DNA of 61,310 nt from Acidobacteriota bacterium (GTDB taxonomy: Bacteria; Acidobacteriota; B3-B38; Guanabaribacteriales; JAGGZT01), in the NCBI GenBank assembly GCA_021161905.1, contig JAGGZT010000071.1, forward strand, positions 1 through 61,310, in the 5' to 3' direction. Position 1 is the first letter of the stretch; the number at the start of each line of letters is the position of its first letter. The translations under genes were made by a program, and so were the position numbers. The notes beneath the pieces are model-generated. The model was not told where the DNA came from and did no database searches. It saw nothing but the letters and a program-made list of their open reading frames with translations. Of the stretch, positions 9,246 through 17,853 are shown in pieces.

Positions 9246-10491
9246 TTTTTGTCTCCTCTACAAAGGGTTTATAGAATCGGACAAGCTCCTTTGCTACTTC
9301 GCTAGGAGAAAATCGAGAAAGGAAGCGTTTTCGCGCCTCCTCGTCCCATTTCCCCTCTTCCTTTAGGAGCTCGCAGGCAGCCAAGCATATCGCCTCAGGG
9401 GAACGGGGAGGTACCACTCTTCCTAAAAGTCCCGGCTCAACGAAGGCGGAGATGCCAGTGGTTTCAGTGACAATAAACGGGGTTCGGACTGCTACCGCCT
9501 CCGCTATCACCCGGTTCATCGCCTCGAGGATTGAAGGGACGACGAGAAGGTCTGCTCCCGCGAGATGGTCCCTTCCTTCGGAGAAGTGTATCCCTCCGGC
9601 GAAGATGACCCTGTCCCTTACCCCGATCCTCTCGGCAAGGAGAGAGAGGTACTCCTGATAATCACCGAAGCCGGGCACCTTGGTGGATGGTCCACAGATG
9701 AGGAGTATCGCCTCTGGTATTGAGTTTATAATCATTCTGAAGCCAGAAATGAGGTAGTGGATCCCCTTGAATGGATGGAGCCTCCCTAAGGATAGGATTA
9801 TTTTTCTATCTTCCGGAATGTTATATCTTTCCCGTATCTTTTTTCTTGCTTTTTCTTTAAACCCTCTATCCCCTACCCCCTTTTTGAAGAACTCATCGAG
9901 GATGTTGAGTACGATCACTTCCGATTTTCCGGGTGGAGCTCCCCTTTTCTGGACTATTTCATCCATAAGCGGAGAGATGGAGCGTATCCTCACTGCTCGG
10001 CGGAAGGTCAGTTTGAGTAGCCAGCGGGGGACAAAGAAGCGGGCGTAGCCGTAGCTTGCGTCGTCTATTACTAAGATATCTTCCCCCATAGGGGAAACGC
10101 CGAAGGGGATGGGGACGAAGAGGCTCCCAATGGCAGCTATCGCCCCGTAGGGATAGGCGATTTCAACATGGATGATGTCTATCTCCTTTCGTTTTTTTCG
10201 GTAGTAGCGGATGTAGCCGATAAGGGCGGGGATAAATATCGGGGAGTGGAAGATTATTCCGCTTATTCTCCTTATCAGTCGGCTGAACCACCCTTTCCCG
10301 AGGGAGATGTAGGAAACCTTGGCACTCGCTGTTTCATTCGCTTTGAGTGCCTCAGCTATCTCGCTTTTTGGGAGCAAGCCCACTATCTCGAAGGTGTGCC
10401 CGAGGCGGGAGAACCCCTCCCCCAGGTCCTGATAGATACCATAACCCATCGTCTTAGGGTTATATGATGGCATAAACATCGATATCTTCAT
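9238..10491 (-). CDS. GT4 family glycosyltransferase
   Basis: 417 residues with the two Rossmann halves of a GT-B fold. The N-terminal acceptor half starts MKISMFMPSYNPKTMGYG. The donor half starts near residue 215 at KIILSLGRLHPFKGIHYLI and contains the E-x7-E motif in PSILEAMNRVIAEAV. It is a cytoplasmic retaining enzyme that transfers a sugar from a nucleotide donor to a growing lipid-linked glycan; donor and linkage cannot be read. Its 3' end overlaps the paralogous GT-C gene by 8 bases, and it lies 9 bases after the flippase gene, so all three are probably co-transcribed. Confidence 0.86.
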   Translation of the reverse strand: MKISMFMPSYNPKTMGYGIYQDLGEGFSRLGHTFEIVGLLPKSEIAEALKANETASAKVSYISLGKGWFSRLIRRISGIIFHSPIFIPALIGYIRYYRKKRKEIDIIHVEIAYPYGAIAAIGSLFVPIPFGVSPMGEDILVIDDASYGYARFFVPRWLLKLTFRRAVRIRSISPLMDEIVQKRGAPPGKSEVIVLNILDEFFKKGVGDRGFKEKARKKIRERYNIPEDRKIILSLGRLHPFKGIHYLISGFRMIINSIPEAILLICGPSTKVPGFGDYQEYLSLLAERIGVRDRVIFAGGIHFSEGRDHLAGADLLVVPSILEAMNRVIAEAVAVRTPFIVTETTGISAFVEPGLLGRVVPPRSPEAICLAACELLKEEGKWDEEARKRFLSRFSPSEVAKELVRFYKPFVEETKNG

Positions 10492-10500
10492 CTTCCCTCC

Positions 10501-12015
10501 TCATAGGATACGACAGATGGCCTCCTTCAGGGGAAGCCCTGATCTTCTTATAAGGTTTTTTTCCTCTTCGGAGATGACACGAAGGATTCTGAGCATTATT
10601 AGGAAGATGAGCCCTCCGAGCAGGGTAAGGATGATCACCTCCTTTATCGAGGTTCCGAGCATCCGCTTAAGCGGAATGAGCACTGAGGAGAAAACGAGTG
10701 ATGCTCCAAGGGTCTTTAACAGGAAGCGGTAAGGAAAGTGCACCTTGAACAATAGATAACAGGCGAAATTCTCTATCACCGCGATCAAGAGGCGGAGTAA
10801 CCCTAAGCCAATAGCGGCGGCGATGATGCCGAACCTCGCGCTAAGGATGTAGAGAACCGGGATGTTGAGGAAGATAAGGGAGCGGATGAGGAGAACTGTT
10901 TTATATTTTTCGTAAATGGGGAGGATCACCGTACCGCCTACAAGCATTGTCTCGAGGAAGAGGAAGCTTATCAGTATTCGAGCGATGGGGACGGAGGGGA
11001 GGAAATCGGCTTTGTAGAATAAGGGGATGAGATCCGGAGTGAGGATAAAAAGCCCCGCCCCTGCCGGTATAGTGAGGAGGATTTGGATCTTCTCGAGGTT
11101 GTCATAGGTTCGTCTGAGCTTTTCTATGTCGCCTGTAGCATAGACATTTCCTATTAATGGGCGGAATACCCCGCGCATACTGCTTACTAAGAAGACGATC
11201 ACCATCATTACGAATTTAAAACCAAGGCTGAAGTAGGCTACTTCCTCTTTTGCCCGGACAAGGGCGATGATGAAGACGGCGAAGTCAACCCCGATAAAGT
11301 ATCTGCTCAGCTCGTAGAAATAGAAGAAAATGGAGTAAAGGGAGAACCTCTTTCCTATCTCCCTTGCTTTAAATTCTTCTTTTTCCTCCTTTTCCACCGC
11401 TTTTATACTTTTCAGGCTATATCTCCCAGCGATAAAAGAGACGGTGAGGTTCGCTGCGGTCATCGCTATCAGGATGCCGATTATGTCGAGCCCTGCCATT
11501 ACAAACCATATGACCAGCGCTGGCTGGATAAGCTGAAGGAGGGCAGTGGTAAGGTTTACTATCTTCTGTTCAAAATAGGAGTATAGAACATTGTAAAAGA
11601 AGAGGGTAAGGCTCCTTAGCACCACTATGATGCTTATCAGACGGATGTAAAGCACCCCCGAGGCGCCGAAGCCGAAGCGAAGGGAGAACCGGGTGGCGAA
11701 TATGTTTAGAAGGAGGACGAGGATGAGGAGGACGGCGCTTCTTAGGGAGATGGTGAGCTTGAGGAAGGAAAGGAGTCCCTTCTTTCCGAACCTTTCTTCA
11801 ACCTCAGGGACAAACTTGGGGAGGCTTTCACTTATCCCGAGCCCAGAGTAAGAGACGATGGTGTTCACCGTAGCCAGGATGACCGAATATATGGCATAGC
11901 GAGAGACACCGAGAAAGCGAACGACCACGATGGACGCTGCCCAGTTTATAGCCATTATCAGAGGGGAGGAGATGACATTCCACAGGATCCCTCGGGTTAC
12001 CTTCCTGATGAGCAT
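10501..12015 (-). CDS. Wzx-like oligosaccharide flippase (MOP/MATE superfamily)
   Basis: 504 residues, about 12-14 hydrophobic helices, the usual length for the polysaccharide-exporter branch of the MOP superfamily. The N-terminus MLIRKVTRGILWNVISSPLI followed by VVRFLGVSRYAIYSVILAT is typical of Wzx/RfbX proteins. Charged loops such as YATGDIEKLRRTYDNLEKIQ separate the two halves. It would translocate undecaprenyl-diphosphate-linked oligosaccharide from cytoplasm to periplasm, making this an O-antigen/EPS-type Wzx pathway. No unmistakable Wzy polymerase or chain-length Wzz protein was recognised nearby. The start ATG at 12015 follows a GAGGG ribosome-binding site. Confidence 0.85.
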   Translation of the reverse strand: MLIRKVTRGILWNVISSPLIMAINWAASIVVVRFLGVSRYAIYSVILATVNTIVSYSGLGISESLPKFVPEVEERFGKKGLLSFLKLTISLRSAVLLILVLLLNIFATRFSLRFGFGASGVLYIRLISIIVVLRSLTLFFYNVLYSYFEQKIVNLTTALLQLIQPALVIWFVMAGLDIIGILIAMTAANLTVSFIAGRYSLKSIKAVEKEEKEEFKAREIGKRFSLYSIFFYFYELSRYFIGVDFAVFIIALVRAKEEVAYFSLGFKFVMMVIVFLVSSMRGVFRPLIGNVYATGDIEKLRRTYDNLEKIQILLTIPAGAGLFILTPDLIPLFYKADFLPSVPIARILISFLFLETMLVGGTVILPIYEKYKTVLLIRSLIFLNIPVLYILSARFGIIAAAIGLGLLRLLIAVIENFACYLLFKVHFPYRFLLKTLGASLVFSSVLIPLKRMLGTSIKEVIILTLLGGLIFLIMLRILRVISEEEKNLIRRSGLPLKEAICRIL

Positions 12016-12065
12016 TTTTCCCTCGCCTTTCTTCCTTCAGGTTATAGATGATGGAACGCTCTCGA

Positions 12066-13289
12066 TCAACCTTTCCCCACCGTTCCCTCAAGGACCTCCC
12101 GGTAAAAGCGGATGTAGGTATCGGCTATTTTATCGAGGGAGAAAATTCTCTCCGCTTTTTCCCTTGCCTTTTTGCCCATCTTTCTTCTTTTCTCCTCGTC
12201 TAAGGCGAGCTCGATTACCGCTTTAGCAAAGTCTTTCGGCTCTTTCCCGGGTACGATGATCCCGTCCTCCCCGGGGGTTACGATTTCCTCCGATATCCCG
12301 GGCATAGCGGAGATGACCACGGGAATGGAAGAAGCCATCGCCTCGATGATTACTGTGCCGAACCCCTCCTTTCGCGAGGGAAAGAGGAATATATCGGATG
12401 CCATAAGATATTCTTCTACATTCTCCTTGGCGCCGGCGAAGATGATCTTTTTTCTTAAACCGAGTTCCTCTATTTTTTCAAGCATCCTTCGAGAGAACCT
12501 CGTTCGCTCTGGCTCTTTCTCCTCATCGAACTGGTAGGGACCCACGATCAATAGATAGGCGTTTCTCACCTTCTTATTTATTTCCGCGAAAGCGGAGACG
12601 AGGATATCCGCTCCCTTCCGCTCGATGAAGGAGCCGACGAAGGTGATTATGATCCCGGCAGTGGGAAGATCGAGTTTTTTTCTCAGAGTGCTTTTATCGG
12701 TAGCGGGGCGGAATCGTTCGGTATCCACCCCCTGGGTTATTATCCTTATTTTCTCTTTGGGGAGCCCGACAGCGAGATAAGCCTGATAAAGCGCCCGGGA
12801 TATGGCGACATAGCCATCCAAGATGGAAAAAAGAAAGAACTTCACCCTTCGGAAGTGGTCCTTTGTCTTTATCGTTATTGCATCATCCGCCCCCATCAGG
12901 GTCATCTCCATAATCATCTTTTTCCTGAAGAGCCGGGAGAATAAAGATGCCGCATAAAGGGCATCGGTCTTGGTGTGGAGGTGGATGAGATCAAACTCCT
13001 TTCGATGTTTTATCAGGTATAAAAAGAGCTTAATGGCGAAGCTTAGATTCCACAATCTTCTTCTCTTTCTTGGGCTGGTTTCGATCAGGGGTACGCCGGG
13101 TACTATCCGGTGGATGAGGTAGCCGTCTTTTTCCTCTTCTTTTAGATAATCCTTCCTTCCCGCCGAAACGAAAGTAACCTTTACCCCCTTTTTTACCAGC
13201 TTCTTCGCCACCTCCTGCATCTGGATGCCCTGCCCTGAGAAATCGGGGTAGAACTTCTGGATGATCATTAGGATGCGAAGCTGGTTCAT
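12066..13289 (-). CDS. GT4 family glycosyltransferase
   Basis: 407 residues. The N-terminal half has LRILMIIQKFYPDFSGQGIQ, with the Gly-rich acceptor loop. The donor half begins ITFVGSFIERKGADILVSAF and ends with the E-x7-E motif in PSRKEGFGTVIIEAM. It is a cytoplasmic glycan-assembly enzyme with unknown sugar specificity. Its start overlaps the stop of the GT-C gene at 13286 by 4 bases (ATGA), and 50 bases separate it from the flippase gene downstream. The same GT4-next-to-GT-C arrangement occurs at 7857-10491. Confidence 0.86.
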   Translation of the reverse strand: MNQLRILMIIQKFYPDFSGQGIQMQEVAKKLVKKGVKVTFVSAGRKDYLKEEEKDGYLIHRIVPGVPLIETSPRKRRRLWNLSFAIKLFLYLIKHRKEFDLIHLHTKTDALYAASLFSRLFRKKMIMEMTLMGADDAITIKTKDHFRRVKFFLFSILDGYVAISRALYQAYLAVGLPKEKIRIITQGVDTERFRPATDKSTLRKKLDLPTAGIIITFVGSFIERKGADILVSAFAEINKKVRNAYLLIVGPYQFDEEKEPERTRFSRRMLEKIEELGLRKKIIFAGAKENVEEYLMASDIFLFPSRKEGFGTVIIEAMASSIPVVISAMPGISEEIVTPGEDGIIVPGKEPKDFAKAVIELALDEEKRRKMGKKAREKAERIFSLDKIADTYIRFYREVLEGTVGKG

Positions 13290-14671
13290 TTCCCTCCCTC
13301 GTAGAATGAACCCCGGTTAAAGAGGAAACGATAGGCGATATCGAAGAGCCTTGGCGGCACCTTGAATATCTGGTTATAGGCTACCTTACGGAAGGAGACC
13401 GGTTTGTCCTTGGGGATCATCCCGGTTACATACTGGATGATGAAGAAAAAGTTCCAAATGATGAGGAAGGCTGAGATAAGGTAAATCGCCTTTCGGGGGA
13501 ACCTCTTTTTTTCGAGATAGTCGATGAAGCCGGCAAGGCCGAAAGCAAAGATGGGAGTGGTGGAGATGAATCTCCTCGCCCCGAAGCTCGCCCCACCCCA
13601 CCAGGTCTCATAACAGCCGAGGATATAAACCAGGGCAAAGAAGGCGGTGAGGAAGGGGAGGGAGAGCTCCGCCTTTTTTCGCGAGATAAGGAGAAGACCG
13701 AGGACGGCAAGGAAGATAACGGGTGTCCAGCTAAATAGACCATGGAATGAGGAGAAGAGAACCTCGAGGAAATGGTAAGGGAAATAGGTGAATTTTTTCA
13801 CGATGAAGGGGGTCGGTCCCAACCGGCCATTAAGGATGTAGTAGATGATAAGTTGTGGGGTGAAGATTAGAACGGTGAGGAGGACGAACAGGGTAAGTCC
13901 GATGAGGGTTGATTTCGCTTTTGTCCTGAACTCGGCCTTCCTCGTTTGGTAAAGGATGATCCCTCCTTCGACAAAGGGAATGGTGAGGAAAACCGCATTT
14001 AGATCGCGGACGAGAAGGGCGAGCCCACCAAGCGCCCCCAAGATGAGAAACCGGCGAAAGGAAAGGTCTCCCCTCGTTTTCTCCCAATAGAAGATGAAGA
14101 GGGAAACGGTAAAGAGCGAGGTAGAATGCGCCATCGGCGGGGTGAGGTACATATAGAAGACGAGCGAGGATCCGAACCAAAGGAGGATAAGCGAGATGAG
14201 TGAGGGGAAAAAGGAGAAATGGCGTCGGAGAAGGAGGTAGATGAGTATAAGCCCCAAAAAACCGTAAAGGAGGGAGGCAAAGGAAATCATAAAGATGTAG
14301 GGAAAGGAATACCCATCTGCTGGGACTTGGTAGCCAAGGAGATTCGCCCCTTTGACTGCAAGATGAGCCAGGGTGAAAAACGGGCTCCAGAGGAGGGAGC
14401 AGCCGATGGTAGCATCGTTCAGGCGGTGTCCTGTTGGGGTGACGGTGGTGATGAAGGGAAGGAAGCCCTTATATTTTTCGGGGTTGCTCTCGTAAAAATG
14501 GCGGTACTCGTTTTCGAACTGGAGGTCCCGATCGAAGAAAAGGGAGCGGAGATAGGAGAAGTACTTTATCTCATCGGTGGCGTGGAGCCTTGGGGTAAAG
14601 AGAGGAAGACTCAAGCCGAATATGAGGATGAGGAGGAGAATCTCCTTCTTTTTTTCACTGAGGCTTTTCAT
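13286..14671 (-). CDS. Polytopic GT-C-like membrane protein (paralog of the protein at 7857-9245)
   Basis: 461 residues, about 10-11 hydrophobic helices. It shares with the 7857-9245 protein the post-TM1 loop (ATDEIKYFSYLRSLFFDRDL), the LFSWTPVIFLAVLGLLL helix and the WWGGASFGARRFIS motif. The Asp-Glu in the first outer loop fits the catalytic position of GT-C enzymes. A periplasmic-face transferase using a polyprenyl-linked sugar is inferred. It overlaps its upstream GT4 gene by 17 bases and its downstream GT4 gene by 4 bases, so translation is probably coupled across all three. Confidence 0.7.
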   Translation of the reverse strand: MKSLSEKKKEILLLILIFGLSLPLFTPRLHATDEIKYFSYLRSLFFDRDLQFENEYRHFYESNPEKYKGFLPFITTVTPTGHRLNDATIGCSLLWSPFFTLAHLAVKGANLLGYQVPADGYSFPYIFMISFASLLYGFLGLILIYLLLRRHFSFFPSLISLILLWFGSSLVFYMYLTPPMAHSTSLFTVSLFIFYWEKTRGDLSFRRFLILGALGGLALLVRDLNAVFLTIPFVEGGIILYQTRKAEFRTKAKSTLIGLTLFVLLTVLIFTPQLIIYYILNGRLGPTPFIVKKFTYFPYHFLEVLFSSFHGLFSWTPVIFLAVLGLLLISRKKAELSLPFLTAFFALVYILGCYETWWGGASFGARRFISTTPIFAFGLAGFIDYLEKKRFPRKAIYLISAFLIIWNFFFIIQYVTGMIPKDKPVSFRKVAYNQIFKVPPRLFDIAYRFLFNRGSFYEGGK

Positions 14672-15881
14672 CTTCCCTTCCCTTCTTGGTAAATGGGGCT
14701 AAAGCGGAGAGGAAATCCTCCGCCCCCCGCTCCCAGCTGAAGTTTTCCTTGATGAACCGATGTCCCTCTTCTCCCATAGTCTTCGCCAATTCTGGGTTTT
14801 TCAGGAGAGATATCACCTTCTCAGCGATCGCCTCTGGCTCAGGAGAAACGAGGAAGCCCGTTTCTCCATCCCGCACCGTGTAAAGAGGTCCCCCTTCCGC
14901 TACCGAGACCACCGGGAGATGGGAGTAAGCCGCTTCGATCACCGAGAGCCCGAAACTTTCAAGTTTTCCTGGATGAAGATAGAGATCGGCGGCGTAGTAA
15001 TAGGAGGGAAGTTCGGGGTCGGGGATGAAACCGGCGAATATGACCTTCTCCTTTACCCCTAATTTAGAAGCGAGCTTCTCAAGTGACTCCCGTTCTGGAC
15101 CGTCCCCTACGATGAGAGCACGGGCTTGGGGTACCGCCTTCAGTATGTGGGGCATCGCCTCGATTAGGAGATGTATTCTCTTTCTTGGATGGAGATAATT
15201 GGTGGTGATAATTATCTTCTCTTTTTCGGTTAACTTATATCGCTCTTTTATCTTTCCCCTATTTTCCCTCTTCTTAAACCGCTCTTCATCGACCCCATGG
15301 GTGATCACCGTTGCCTCCCGCCCGTATACCCTTTTTATCTCCTTTTTCCCGAATTCGCTGTTTGCGAGCACCCAATCGGCGCTTCTCACGAACCACTTAT
15401 CAAATAGACGGTAGAGGCTGAAAAACGGAGAGAGAAACCATCCTGCGATACCCATCCGGCTTATTATCTCCTTTCTGTCACGGTAGATGAATCGAGGAGG
15501 CTCATAGCAAAAGTAGAAGCAGGGTTTTTTAACCCTTTTTATCTTCTTGATGTACCAGAGGAGAGGAAGCGCTGGTCCGAAGAAGGTATAGCAATCGGCG
15601 TCAGGAGGGAGATGAGAAAGAAGTGAGAATGAGAAGAGATAGTCGAAGATGGCGTTCAGATAGCGGTTTCTGAAATACTCAAGCCTTCTTCTTGTATTGA
15701 TCAACCGCACTTGAGGAGGAAGCTCGGACTGGCAAGAGGGATGGAAGTGATGGCAGAGGATGGTTATCTTTGCCCCTTTCCGGGAGAGGGCGGAGGCGAG
15801 TTTGAGGATGAGTCGCTCTGCACCGGAGAGCAGTTTGAACTTGGGAAAGATGAAGACGATGTTAAGACCCTCCTCAGCCAT
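14655..15881 (-). CDS. GT4 family glycosyltransferase (ALG2/mannosyltransferase-like)
   Basis: 408 residues. The N-terminus NIVFIFPKFKLLSGAERLIL, the CYTFFGPALPLLWYIKK stretch and the CYEPPRFIYRDR motif resemble GT4 mannosyltransferases of the ALG2/PimB type. The donor half carries YLHPRKRIHLLIEAMP and the E-x7-E motif in PGKLESFGLSVIEAA. A mannosyl or related hexosyl transfer to lipid-linked glycan in the cytoplasm is inferred from family resemblance only. The gene overlaps the next upstream gene by 8 bases. Start ATG 15881 has GGAGGA unusually close to the codon. Confidence 0.84.
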   Translation of the reverse strand: MAEEGLNIVFIFPKFKLLSGAERLILKLASALSRKGAKITILCHHFHPSCQSELPPQVRLINTRRRLEYFRNRYLNAIFDYLFSFSLLSHLPPDADCYTFFGPALPLLWYIKKIKRVKKPCFYFCYEPPRFIYRDRKEIISRMGIAGWFLSPFFSLYRLFDKWFVRSADWVLANSEFGKKEIKRVYGREATVITHGVDEERFKKRENRGKIKERYKLTEKEKIIITTNYLHPRKRIHLLIEAMPHILKAVPQARALIVGDGPERESLEKLASKLGVKEKVIFAGFIPDPELPSYYYAADLYLHPGKLESFGLSVIEAAYSHLPVVSVAEGGPLYTVRDGETGFLVSPEPEAIAEKVISLLKNPELAKTMGEEGHRFIKENFSWERGAEDFLSALAPFTKKGREDEKPQ

Positions 15882-17115
15882 TCCTCCTTTTCCGTCTCCT
15901 TATTGCCCGCTCAAAGCAGTTGAGATACTGCTCTCCAACCTTGTCCCAGGTGTGCTTCCTCTCGATCCTTTTCCTCGCTTCTTCCGCCAACTTCCTCCTC
16001 AGTTTGGGAGAACGAGCGAGCTTTATTATCGCCTGTGCCAGGGCTTTTTCGTCCTTTTCCGGTATTAAAATGCCGTTTTCCTCGTTGGAGATTACGCTTG
16101 GTATCCCTCCTATCTCGCTCGCTACTACCGCCTTTTTTGAGGATAGCGCCTCCATAACCACATTGGGGAGCCCATCCACATTTCCTTCCGCATCGTGGAT
16201 CGAGGGGACGGCGATGATGTCGGCAGCGTTCATAAAGGCGGGAACCCGTTCCCGGGGTAATTTGCCGGGAAAGAGGAAGTAATCTGCTACCTCGCACTCG
16301 GAGGTGAGTTTTTTTAAATTCTCCTCCAAGTCACCTGAACCGGCGATGAGGAACCGGATGTTAGGTACCTCAGCTATTACCATTGGCGCTGCTTTTATCA
16401 GATATTCAAACCCCTTCTTCGCCACCAGCCTTCCGATGGCGAAGACGAGGATGTCGTTTCCCCCCAATTTTAGCTCACTTCGCACCTCCTCCCGCATCCT
16501 TTCATTAGGATGGAAGGCTGCAGGGTCCACCCCGTAGGGGATAGTGGTGGCGCACTCCTTCCCTCCCCCTATCTTGAGTGCTCGTTCTTTTAGATCGTCA
16601 CTCGAGGCAGTGATCCAATCGGCGGCATCGAGGGCGATTTGGGCGGATTTTTTGAAGATCCATCCTTTTTCAGCGAGGAATACATCTGAGCCATGAAGGC
16701 TCACCACCAAGGGAAGTCCGGTTAATCTCGCCGCAATAGCCGCGGGAAGTCCGTTTGGGAGAAGCCAGTTTGCTTGGATGAGGTCAAAACGGTAGCGCCG
16801 GGTGAGGGAGAGGATGGAGAAAAAAAGGGAGCCCAAGGCAAGTGGGGCGATAAGGAATATCCCGTCCCTTACCCGTTCATCAGCCTCAAGTGATTGGGCA
16901 TAGCCCCATTTTGCGAGAGATTTGGTTGGTGCGTAATGGTAGATGTGGAAGTGGATATTTCCCCCTTCCCTTACCGTAAGTTTTGGGTGTTCCGGGATAA
17001 GAAGGTGAACCTCATTCCCCTTTTTTGCGACCGCCTTGGCAATGCTTTCGATGAAGGGAGCAATCACATCCCCCGGGAAACGGGGATATGAGGAGCTCAC
17101 CATTAAGATCCTCAT
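15874..17115 (-). CDS. GT4 family glycosyltransferase
   Basis: The start is placed at ATG 17115 (413 residues) because it forms an ATGA overlap with the stop of the upstream gene, follows GGGGAGGAA, and begins with the canonical MRILMVSSSYPRFPGDVIAP. A 14-residue upstream extension is unlikely. Residues 1-190 are the acceptor half (HGSDVFLAEKG near 150). The donor half has LVFAIGRLVAKKGFEYLIKA and PSIHDAEGNVDGLPNVVMEA. The insertion NVDGLP before the conserved E is seen in teichuronic-acid/colanic-acid type GT4 enzymes. The exact donor is unknown. Confidence 0.85.
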   Translation of the reverse strand: MRILMVSSSYPRFPGDVIAPFIESIAKAVAKKGNEVHLLIPEHPKLTVREGGNIHFHIYHYAPTKSLAKWGYAQSLEADERVRDGIFLIAPLALGSLFFSILSLTRRYRFDLIQANWLLPNGLPAAIAARLTGLPLVVSLHGSDVFLAEKGWIFKKSAQIALDAADWITASSDDLKERALKIGGGKECATTIPYGVDPAAFHPNERMREEVRSELKLGGNDILVFAIGRLVAKKGFEYLIKAAPMVIAEVPNIRFLIAGSGDLEENLKKLTSECEVADYFLFPGKLPRERVPAFMNAADIIAVPSIHDAEGNVDGLPNVVMEALSSKKAVVASEIGGIPSVISNEENGILIPEKDEKALAQAIIKLARSPKLRRKLAEEARKRIERKHTWDKVGEQYLNCFERAIRRRKRRNG

Positions 17116-17852
17116 TTCCTCCCCTGTTTCTTCTGGAAGCCGCGATAGCGCCACCACAGCTTGAGCACGGTGACGAAGGCAGAGTATATCTCCCCGAAGG
17201 TCAGATTGGAGGTTCCCCGTTGGCGATTTACGAACACGGTGGGCACCTCCCCAATGCGGAAGCCGAGAAGGTGGATCTGATAGGCGAGCTCACTTAATAC
17301 AATATATCCCTTTTCTTCTATCTTGTCGAAATCGAGCGAAGCAAGCACCTCGCGACGATAGAGACGATAACCGTTGGTGTAATCGGAGATGGGGATCCTG
17401 AGGATAGCTTTGACATAGAAATTGGCTAAATGGCTAAATATGGTTCTCATTGGACCCCAATTTACTATCTTGCTTCCGGGAAGATACCTCGAGCCTATCA
17501 CCACATCGTATTCTTTTGCCTTCTCAAGCAGTTTTGGAAGATCGACAGGGCTATGGGAAAAATCCGCATCCATCTCCATAATGTAGCTGTATTTCTCCCC
17601 TTGGGAAAGCCCGTAGCGGAAGCCATCGATGGTGGCGCCTCCTCTTCCTCCTTTCCCCTCACGATGGATTATCTTCACCCGGGGTTCTTTTTCCGCTATC
17701 TCGTCCACGATCTTCCCCGTTCCGTCCGGGGAGTTGTCGTCGACCACAAGGATATCCAGGGGATAAGGGAGGTGAAGCAGTTCCGCTATTAGTCGCTCGA
17801 TATTCCCCCGCTCGTTATAGGTGGGAATGACGATTAGCGTCCGTTCGTCCAT
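17112..17852 (-). CDS. Polyprenol-phosphate mannosyltransferase-like GT2 (DPM1 type)
   Basis: 246 residues, a single-domain DPM1-type GT2 without membrane helices. Visible motifs are IVIPTYNERGNIERLI at the N-terminus, VVDDNSPDGTG for nucleotide binding, and MEMDADFSHSP for metal and donor binding. VIGSRYLPG and the acceptor-side TNGYRLYRREVL segment follow. Such enzymes transfer a hexose, typically mannose, from GDP-sugar to a polyprenyl phosphate, producing the donor for outside-facing GT-C enzymes. The GT39-type membrane protein at 19202-20464 and others nearby are candidate users. It overlaps the following GT4 gene by 4 bases and lies 1 base from the DegT-family gene. Confidence 0.85.
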   Translation of the reverse strand: MDERTLIVIPTYNERGNIERLIAELLHLPYPLDILVVDDNSPDGTGKIVDEIAEKEPRVKIIHREGKGGRGGATIDGFRYGLSQGEKYSYIMEMDADFSHSPVDLPKLLEKAKEYDVVIGSRYLPGSKIVNWGPMRTIFSHLANFYVKAILRIPISDYTNGYRLYRREVLASLDFDKIEEKGYIVLSELAYQIHLLGFRIGEVPTVFVNRQRGTSNLTFGEIYSAFVTVLKLWWRYRGFQKKQGRK

Positions 17853-17853
17853 C

